Positions 12,317-20,902 of a DNA stretch of 64,000 bases are shown one piece after another. Origin of the DNA: Osedax fenrisi (Eukaryota; Annelida; Polychaeta; Sabellida; Siboglinidae). A model generated the notes under the pieces. That model was not told the DNA's origin. It worked only from the letters and a program-made list of their open reading frames with translations, and searched no databases. Numbering within the stretch: position 1 is the first letter of the stretch; each line of letters starts with the position of its first letter. Location of the stretch: contig OZ025239.1 of the NCBI GenBank assembly GCA_964019155.1, forward strand, positions 5,809,883 to 5,873,882. The letters are read 5' to 3'. Both the position numbers and the translations under genes were made by a program.

Positions 12317-13109
12317 CTCTCCTTACAATAATTAACAATAATAATCACAATATAATATATAATAATTATAATAATTCGCAATATAATATATAATAATTAT
12401 AATAATTCGCAATATAATATATAATAATTTTTAATAATATTCTCCGTATATAATTATATAGGAATATATATTATACTATAGAATATGTAATAATAACTAT
12501 ATATAAACTACATATATATATATATATATATAATATAATCACTGATTTAAAAAATATCTAGATGTTCTATATATTAAATAAATTCACTAATTTATAAAAT
12601 ATCTAGGTTTCTATAGAAATAAATAAATTCACTAATTTATAAAATATCTAGTTTTTTTTTTTTTTTTTTTTATAGAAATAAATAAATTCACTGATTTATA
12701 CAATATCTAGGTTTTCGATAGAAATAAATAAATTCACTGATTTATAAAGTATCTAGGTTTTCTATAGAAATAAATAAATTCACTGGTTTATAAAATCTGA
12801 TATATATACTAAATATTTATACTTTTAATATGTTCAAATTTATTCTCTAAATATATATATTTATATATATATATATTACTTTTCCTACCACTTTATATGG
12901 TATACTATATCTAAGGTATAATATATATATATAAATATACTATATTATATAGTATATAATAATAACACAATACTATGTAATAATATATAATATTAATAAT
13001 AATTCACTGATTTATATTAATATTTAATATAGTTAATTTATATATAATATGTTATAAATGTTATAAATACACTGATTTATATGATATATGTTATAGGGTT
13101 CTTAATTAA
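12317..13109 (-). repeat. Repeat-rich leader between 5' LTR and gag
   Basis: No coding is visible. It holds about three units of a roughly 40-bp repeat (12,340-12,430, containing AATTCGCAATATAATATATA) and about five units of a roughly 57-bp repeat (12,540-12,800, containing AAATAAATTCACTGATTTAT). One of the latter is expanded by a T run near 12,651-12,671. It is AT-rich up to the primer-binding site. Confidence 0.8.
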
Positions 13110-13123
13110 GCCCGATGTCACCA
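13110..13123 (-). promoter_or_regulatory. Putative primer-binding site
   Basis: On the minus strand TGGTGACATCGGGC follows the 5' LTR immediately. TGG would pair with the CCA end of a tRNA. I cannot name the tRNA. Confidence 0.7.
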
Positions 13124-13273
13124 TGTAATAACTGCCTATTATGATTATAACTAACCTAGTTGGTTTCCAGGACCAGAATGTATGTATCATCTAAAGATAC
13201 ATATAATGGGTGTGGCTTAGCGTCATACCCGAATAGGCAGCTACAAAGTGACAGCCTATAACATATTACTACA
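13124..13273 (-). repeat. 5' LTR of the gypsy element
   Basis: 150 bp, the partner of 8,275-8,424, differing at two bases. It abuts the TSD AATAC at 13,274-13,278. Confidence 0.95.
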
Positions 13274-13430
13274 AATACAATACAAATAGTCACATGTTTG
13301 TATTTTGATTTATCGTATTTAAGTTCTTAATATTTTAATAAACATAAGAGAAGAACAAAAACTGCCTGTAGGCTGTACAAACTGACTCCATGGAGTCGAA
13401 TCCGCGAAAGACGTCCACCTCAACTTCCAC
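13274..13430 (-). mobile_element. SINE-like fragment 1
   Basis: The stretch AATACAATACAAA, then GTTTTGATTTAT-like, TTAAGTTCTT, AAACA(C/T)AAGAGAA and AACTGCCTG matches the 3' part of SINE-like fragment 2 at 14,448-14,615 in the same orientation. The head differs, but a B-box-like GATTCGACTCC occurs on the minus strand. The gypsy TSD lies in its tail. Confidence 0.55.
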
Positions 13431-13919
13431 GGATGGTAATATGGTAATATGGCCACATTAATAATTTCAATTAAATATTAGATCGTGAAATATTTGTTAT
13501 TATGATCAAGAAATTTCTACTAGAAAAATAATTTGTATATAGATTCTATTGTAATACAATAATTAACACCGGAAAGCTTATTGAATTCTATAATATACTT
13601 CATATTGTAGTTTTTTTTAATTTGTATTAAAACATAAGTTATGTACAAATATGTAGTACAATTATATATAACATTATAAACATTTCAATTATTGAAATTT
13701 TCATTATCTATGAAATAATTAAATAATTATTTTCCAGATATTACAATTTACATAGGATTAATAGGCATATAGTATATATTTGGATTTGGAAATATTTAGT
13801 ATACTTACGTTATCAGTTGTATCCATTATAATAATTTATTATAATAATTATCAATTAAATTAAGTATTAATTATATTTTTATAAAATTTATATAAAATTT
13901 TAATATTATTTTTATTTTA
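13431..13919. other. AT-rich spacer
   Basis: No reading frame, repeat end or RNA gene could be supported here. Confidence 0.6.
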
Positions 13920-14044
13920 CACAAATACCCGAAATTAATTTACTAAAACCCGGACCCGTTCTTGGACCATTTTTCGAAACCCGATCTCATGAAATTTTGC
14001 TAGAACCCGGAATTGATACCCGAAACCGAGTTCGGATTAAACCA
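13920..14044. repeat. Word-iterated fragment (ACCCGAA / ACCCGGA)
   Basis: Within about 125 bp, ACCCGAA or ACCCGGA-type words occur roughly six times (ACCCGAAAT, ACCCGGACCCG, ACCCGATC, ACCCGGAATT, ACCCGAAACCG), plus inverted TTCGGATT, followed by a (TA)n tract. It looks like the end of another word-iterated non-coding element. No terminus was found. Confidence 0.45.

Positions 14045-14092
<48 letters not shown>
14045..14092. repeat. (TA)n microsatellite
   Basis: An uninterrupted TA run of about 48 bp follows the ACCCG cluster. Confidence 0.95.
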
Positions 14093-14096
<4 letters not shown>

Positions 14097-14336
14097 TATG
14101 TATATGTGAATATAAGTTTAATTTTTGAATATTTGATTTATTACTAACTGATATACTCATACAATTTATTTGACCTATCAGAATATATCCAACCATTATT
14201 ATATAGATGAGGAAACTTATTCAAGAAAATGTAAAGAAAAGTAAGGTAGTTGATTTGACGAATATAAAGAGAATTAGGGTTATTATAAATATATATATAT
14301 ATATTTAATAAAAATAATATTAATTATTGAAATCTC

Positions 14337-14370
<34 letters not shown>

Positions 14371-14447
14371 TAAATACAATACAAATAGCAGATACTAATG
14401 GTCCCCTCGAGAAGTCATTGACTTATACATGTTATAAATAACTGTAA

Positions 14448-14615
14448 GGAAATACAATACAAAATTGTAATATAATACATTTTTTGTGTGTTTTGATTTA
14501 TAGTTTATTAAGTTCTTGATAAACACAAGAGAAAAACAAGAACTGCCTGGAATCGAACCCGGGACTTCTGGTTTATTAGCTTTTGATTATCCTACTGAGC
14601 CATAGACCCCAGACT
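14448..14615 (-). mobile_element. tRNA-derived SINE-like element 2
   Basis: On the minus strand an A-box-like TGGCTCAGTAGGAT (near 14,590-14,602) and a B-box GGTTCGATTCC (14,549-14,559) have pol III promoter spacing. The region folds poorly as a tRNA: no matching acceptor stem or clear anticodon arm. A tail with ACACAAGAGAA and AATACAATACAAA (plus strand) is shared with fragment 1. A tRNA-derived SINE fits better than a functional tRNA. Confidence 0.6.
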
Positions 14616-14923
14616 TAATATATATATATATATATATATATAAGAAAAAAGTATTACAATTAATAGGTTATATTAGATTTGTGTAAAAATGTAGATAAAA
14701 TGAATGGTACCTATCGATATAATTTTTATATAATCCTATCATTATAAAATATAATTAGTAAATACTATTTCAATTATTTCATTAGTATAATAGAAAGTAA
14801 TACACTTTTACACAGAATATCGGAAATGTTAAAAGAGTAACGCAGATGGGTCGCTTGCAATAAAAAATTGCGAGAAATCTTAATAGACTGGGGAGCGAGG
14901 CTAAGGAACAGGCTCTGTTCGCT

Positions 14924-17585
14924 ATGCTAAAGAAAGACATACCTTTGATGACATCGACACCCCAGAGTGAAGTACCGATCATTAGGAAAAGCGGACCATT
15001 GGTGTTGACACCAGGCGACTTTATTCATAGAACTGGTAATCACTTATTCAATGCGTTATATTAGAAATCATAAGTAGACATATGTAATATAAATATACAG
15101 ATATTTCATATATGAATATATTTAAATATATTATTCTTTATATATTATATCGACTAATTTCAAAAAATGTATCAACAATTAATACTATATTATTTAATTT
15201 TACAAATTATATATTTAAATATATATTCTATGTATTTAATTTCATTTTGACATATTCATTTATAGGAAGAGGTGCTAGGAAAAATGACTTAATTCAGCAA
15301 TCGCCTAAATCATCGTTCACTTCTAAACGAGTCAGGCGGGAGTTACTCTTAAAGGACATCATAAAGGACACCGACTTAAAGATAGGCATCAAGGACAGCG
15401 ATTTGCCGGATCAACATGTACCTATTAAACAACAGAAGAACTGCTTAAGAAACCTCATCGGGAAGATTAATGTACTGGTAGCGGAAGAAATAATGTCAAA
15501 AGAGAAAAGCGGTTATTAATTAATATAATATTACATATGTATGTAATATAGGTTTTAATAGTCATACATATAATTACGTAGAAATACAATAGTCTAGAAT
15601 CATCTCGAATATAATAAGTTTATACCGGTAATTATATATTTTAGAACAATAATATATTATAGATATATAATATATATATACCTATAGTTAATTATATCAT
15701 TAGAAACAATATAATTAGAAATTATCCAAACAGAATCTGAAGTGAAAATAGCTAATTCAGTAGCGAGTTCTGCGAAGACTAAGCAGGAGGAAGTGATAAT
15801 AGTAGTTGCAGAAGAGAAGGTCTTAGTACAGTGTATGTTTGAATTGATAGACAAGAAGTCCTCAATTGAGAAGCCTGTAGCGACGGAGAACAAGGCCTCT
15901 GCGGAGAACATAGTAACGACGGACAAAAACGGATCGTTTGGAAAGCTCGAGGTGATTAAGGAATCGGGTGCCACGTCCCCTTCGAGAACTAGCAACGCCC
16001 TAGCGCGAGCTATGTCCTCCGGCGGACTATCCTCACGCAGCTCATCCAACTCCATCTCCTCGTCTTCTTCTCGTATGTTATCGCTTAGAAACAGCGCGAG
16101 TGAGGTTCAGCCTATGAACGGAGCTAGCGGCTGTTTCGTGGATGAGAGTGACCAACAGCTGCAACTCGCGGAACAAGTATTTCCAGACGATAACGACTCC
16201 GAAGTGAAGCAGTTCGAATGCTACAAGAAGTTCCACTGTCGTTGCTGCGATGACGGTTAGTGTTTAGTGTTTGTGTAGATCGCTAATAATATAAGATATT
16301 ATATATACACATATAAAATAATACATATATTATAAGATATATTTTTTTTAGAGAATATTTTTATTTATTGTTGTTCACAAACAGTAGTTTTGATGGGAGT
16401 GATAATGATAAATGATAGATTGGCAGATATATAACAGTATTTCGGAGCCATTCTGTAATACACGATTTAATTAAATAAATAATAATACAGAACTTAAAAA
16501 TAAACATTAGAAATAGGTATTGTTTACGTTAATTATATAATATTATTTATATCTTGTATATAATTTATAAATATGTCACACTTTCTTTCGTAAATATCGA
16601 AGGTAATTCTCTAATATTATCTACGTACCACAGTGACAAAGAAGTATTTCGAAATGAAGAATAAATATCAATGTTTCGAATTGTCTTTTCTGAAGTTGTC
16701 ATGTCGGCTTATAAGTTCAGAGGTTAATTATTGTTATTCATATACCTAGTTGTTAGGTCAGAGGTTAACTCTTGTTATAAATATAACTAGTTGTTAGGTT
16801 AGAGGTTAAATATTGTTATTTATATACCTAGTTGTGTAAATATTGTTTATATAACAATCTGATAGTACAGAGGATAAATTACTTTATATTATTTGTGATT
16901 CATATAGATAAATATATTATTTAGATATTTGAAATTTAAAAATATATAATAAATTTTCAAATAAAAAATGAGTTATCCTACTGAAATATAAATATACTAA
17001 CATTTGACATAGTGCTAGAGAATTATTGATTGTTATTTGTCATTTAAATATGCTAAACTATGATTGACAGTGTATGGATGGAAAGAAAGCAGATCTTTTC
17101 ATCTCTGAAATAGCTGGTTTGATGCCTAACGCACCCGAATACGCTATCTATTGGCTAGCTAAGGTTTACTATAATCTAACATTGATACTAATAGATAAGT
17201 TATCACAATAACAGTAGAGTATACATTAAAATTGATTAACATAGATGATAAATTACATTTGATAAAATTAGATAATAATGTAAAGTTTATAATTATATAT
17301 TATAATAATAAATACAGTCAACTCATATCTCAAACTCTATATATCTGATATATTCATGCTGATACAGACTTTAATAACATACTAGTCTAGTTTTGTACCT
17401 ACGTAAAGTAAGAATAGGTTCTGATTCTGAGATATCGATAGTTAACTGAAAAGCATTAGTCATCATTTTAATCATTACCTGATACACTTACGCAGGCAAT
17501 AGTAGCAAAGAAGTTGAATCTGGATCCGATGTTCTACTTCAAAGAGGCCATCAAGAACGTAAAGAACATTAGCCGTTACAGATAA
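14924..17585 (+). CDS. Unrecognised six-exon gene, about 383 residues, serine-rich centre
   Basis: Exons by splice signals and phase: (from ATG 14,924) -15,035, 15,266-15,511, 15,734-16,255, 16,634-16,722, 17,071-17,163, 17,496-17,585. Donors are GTAATC, GTTATT, GTTAGT, GTTAAT and GTTTAC; all acceptors are AG. Phases agree throughout and the model ends at TAA. The exons are visibly less AT-rich than the introns. The product is charged, with a serine-rich low-complexity stretch (about residues 205-245, SSRSSSNSISSSSSR) and a C-terminal part with IAGLMPNAPEYAIYWLAK and FYFKEAIKNVK. There is no signal peptide or membrane segment. Open sequence continues upstream of 14,924 to an acceptor at 14,815 but has an in-frame TAA at 14,861-14,863, so the start is uncertain: either the ATG is internal to the first visible exon or the gene is damaged. 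Exon 4 is the weakest. I do not recognise the family. Confidence 0.6.
16710..16850 (+). repeat. Tandem repeat spanning a splice donor
   Basis: About three imperfect units contain AGAGGTTAA then TTGTTAT and ATAACTAGTTGTTAG or ATACCTAGTTGTTAG. The first unit overlaps the exon-4 donor of the plus-strand gene (GAG|GTTAAT at 16,722/16,723). Later units recreate AGAGGTTAAC and AGAGGTTAAA downstream. Confidence 0.7.
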
Positions 17586-18373
17586 TGCAAGACTCGCACG
17601 TGTATCTCATGTATTTATCACTATCACTATATCTATAATTATATATCATCTCATGAATGTATGTATTTGTCATATAATATATTATATCATATAATAATAT
17701 CTTTAATACGAAACTTTTGAGTTTTATATTTATATATCCAAATATATATCTATCGATTAATTTAATAAATATAATAAAAATGTATCTATTTTTTTTTACA
17801 ATATCGTGAATATACTTAGAAAAATAGACAAATATCACAATACAATAAAATAGAAACTGGGATAATATAACTACGCCATTCTCTAATGTTAATGACAATC
17901 TTATGGGAAAAACTAAAGATAATATTATTTAAATAGTATCATAATCAATATTCTCGTGATTGCATTCGTTCTAGTTTAATTTTTCAATTGATAAATTACA
18001 TCTTTTAAATACACTAAATAAACGATGATGGTTTAATCATATCTCACTGGGGAGTGGAGTTAGAGTTGTAATGTACAATTGAATAGAGATATGTAATTGT
18101 TTTATGAGGTAGATATTGCGATGTAAAATAGCTCGGTGAGCATATCAGATAGAATACAGAACTAAACTGGTGATTTAGTTACAATTTTATATATATATAT
18201 ATTTCGTAATTAATTAATATATATTTTTACACAAAGAAAGTACATTGCTAGATTTATAGAATTATTATATATAAATATATATTACTAATTAGCGATAGTT
18301 ATAATAGTTAATGAATTAAGTATTGTGTGCTGATAATTTATTGAAAGGTTAAAGGTCGACTATTAAGGAGGCG
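17586..18373. other. Intergenic spacer between convergent genes
   Basis: AT-rich sequence between the stop codons of the plus-strand gene and the minus-strand Pif-like gene. It presumably holds both 3' UTRs. No further gene was seen. Confidence 0.6.
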
Positions 18374-20864
18374 TTAGGGCTCGATAAAAGGAGTGGTCTC
18401 GGATAAAGTAGTGGTCTCGGATACAGTCACATCGCTGGGTAGGCAAGCTCCTCTGTTGTTGTAGAGGACATCTACTTGAGCGGGAGAGAAAGCCACCTTG
18501 GCGAAGCTGATCTGTTGACGCAGAAATAGGTCATTAGAGGTCATCGATTATATCTATATCTCCACGTAGATTATATAGTATTCACTATAATGTAATGTAT
18601 ATTTTTTCAAATTATAATGATTACATTTTCTATTTTCGATTATACATAGTTACGATAACTTTAAATCGTATGTAATTCTTTATTCAGTTAAATAACGTAT
18701 ACTATCGATAGACAATACTTATTATCTTACCTATAATTCAATAAATAAATCGATGTAAATATACAATTAATAAGATAACGCTTAGCAACACTTAAACAGT
18801 GATCGTTTATTACGAATGTGGGCTATAGTACAACACTAACGGTGTCCATGTGGCCCTGGAAATAGTTGGTAGAACATATTCCTGCTCCGATGATCATGGG
18901 ATGATAGACTCGTTTGATGCGACCCAAGAAAGGCTTAGAGTCCACCATTACGTTGTCCAGGTAAGTGGTCATCGATTGTTGACCGTACACTACTACTACG
19001 TGATGCCAGGTATCGTCTGCGCTCTGTAGATGTGATGATTACGTTATCACTGAATCCAGTACGAAGAGATGTGCGGCTCGTAACGTTAGATAATAAACTA
19101 GGCGGTATACATATCATTATATTAAGTATACTATTTACCCCGACCTAGGTATACCCACCACTGCAGCGAGTGGATAACAATGGAGGGGGGCTGGGGGGTA
19201 CTAACGGTGGAATATCCTGAGAAGTGAAGTCTCGAAGATACATCCGAGTTAGCGTATAAGGCGAGCCTATTACGTTGCGTGAATATGTTCAGGGAGCTCT
19301 CCGTGATACAGTTACCGTTACCTACCAAGTTCTGTGTGCGGGTGCGTGTAAGGGTGTGCGAGTGTGTGTGAGTATAGCACGTATGAGTCGGGTGACTTCG
19401 ACAATAGGTTACATTTATATATATATATTAATTAAAATAATACATTAAAGTGTATATTATACTATATATTATATAATGTCTATACTATATAATATATATT
19501 ATAGCAATATATACTGTGTGTGTATATACAAAAAAATACTCTTAGCAGTAGGCGTAACTTAATTAAGTGGGCGTAACTCTATAAAGTAGGCATAACTCAA
19601 TGAAGTAGGCGTAACTTAATTAAGTGGGCGTAACTATATAAAGTAAGCGTAACTCAATGAAGTAAGCGTAACTCTATGAAGTGGGTGTTCACTAACATTT
19701 CTCCTTTTAGCTGATGCGTCCCTCTTGTATGAGAAAGCGACAGAGAGTTCAGAGAATTGATCCATGGCATTAGCGAACCTAGGGATGACCATACTGGAAG
19801 GAGCGCTAGAGTTGAAGTATCCGCATTTACCGGTTCCTAAATCACAATCCACTACCTATTTGTGTATAAAGTGCGTGTTAATAAGTATAACGACGATGTC
19901 AGTGCTAAGGACAGCGCTAAGGTCAACTCTAAGGTCAGCGCTAAGTTAAGTTTTAATGGCAGTGCTAAGGTCAATGCTAAGGTAAACGCTAAGGTCATCT
20001 CTAAGGTCAACGATAAGTTCAACGCTAAGGTCAACGCTAAGGTCAATACTAAAGTGAAGTACTTACCTCTACATTGGTTGACTTAACGTATACACCGTTA
20101 GATCCCTGCAGATTGTTCCATCCGGTTTCGAAGTCGATACACGTGATCTGGCTTCCCATTGTCACTGTGTGCGGTGTGCGGTGCGGTGAGTGTGAGTTAG
20201 GGTTGCTTTTTGTAGCACGACAATTTGTCAGGTGGTCAGATCCCAGTATTCAATACTCGTGTTTAACTTGGATCTAACTGGGAAACTGGGTGAATCTGGA
20301 TCCAACTTGGATCTAGGTGGTGTAAACTTGGATATATCTGATCAATATTTAACTAGTTGTAACTTGGATCATTATATCACAGTTTAATCCAAGTTATTTT
20401 TTTAAACTGAGATTAACTTGGATTTAGCTGATCCATATTTAACTAGTTGTAACTTGGATCATTATATCACAGTTTAATTCAATTTATTTTTTTAAACTGA
20501 GATCAACTTGGATTTAGCTGATCCATATTTAACTAGTTGCAACTCGGATCATTATATCCCAGTTTGATACAAGTCATTTTTTTAAACTGAGATAAACTTG
20601 TTCTAGATGATCAATATTTAACTAGTTGTAACTTGTATCATTATATCACATATTAATCCAAGTTATTTTTTAGTCCAAAATATGTATCTATAGAATATAC
20701 CAATTATTTAATTATTTATTATTTTATTAAATTTAGGTAAATCTATTAATAATCTAAATTAATAAAAATAAATAAAAAATATTGAATTTTTTGATAAATT
20801 TATCATATTAAAAAAATGTTTTTTTTTTAAAATAATTCATTTAACCTATATATAACAATGTATA

Positions 20865-20902
<38 letters not shown>

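Larger units (their letters stand above)
8275..13273 (-). mobile_element. Ty3/gypsy LTR retrotransposon, complete but inactive (copy 1)
   Basis: The element is bounded by two 150-bp LTRs (8,275-8,424 and 13,124-13,273) that differ at only two bases, and by a perfect 5-bp target duplication AATAC (8,270-8,274 and 13,274-13,278). It is transcribed on the minus strand: 5' LTR on the right, primer-binding site, a repeat-rich leader of about 0.8 kb, gag-pol, polypurine tract, 3' LTR. Domain order is gag with zinc knuckles, protease, RT, RNase H, integrase, which is the Ty3/gypsy order. The gag resembles the Mag-type lineage. LTR similarity implies recent insertion, yet coding is already broken. 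Confidence 0.95.

Noticed and set aside
14540..14610. Functional tRNA gene on the minus strand
   Set aside because: A- and B-box-like motifs are present, but no matching acceptor stem or clear anticodon arm. The tail is shared with a second copy, so a SINE is more likely.
14861..14863. Alternative genetic code (TAA read as glutamine) suggested by the in-frame TAA in the unknown gene
   Set aside because: The 990-codon LINE ORF2, LINE ORF1 and the Pif-like gene all use standard stops and have no internal TAA or TAG in frame.
18935..19328. Minus-strand single frames of 60-65 codons taken as separate small genes
   Set aside because: They are exons of the Pif-like gene read through into introns; splice sites and phases join them.
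19852..20086. Overlapping repetitive reading frames (Lys/Val-rich on one strand, Thr/Leu-rich on the other)
   Set aside because: Artefact of a 12-bp minisatellite that fills an intron of the Pif-like gene.
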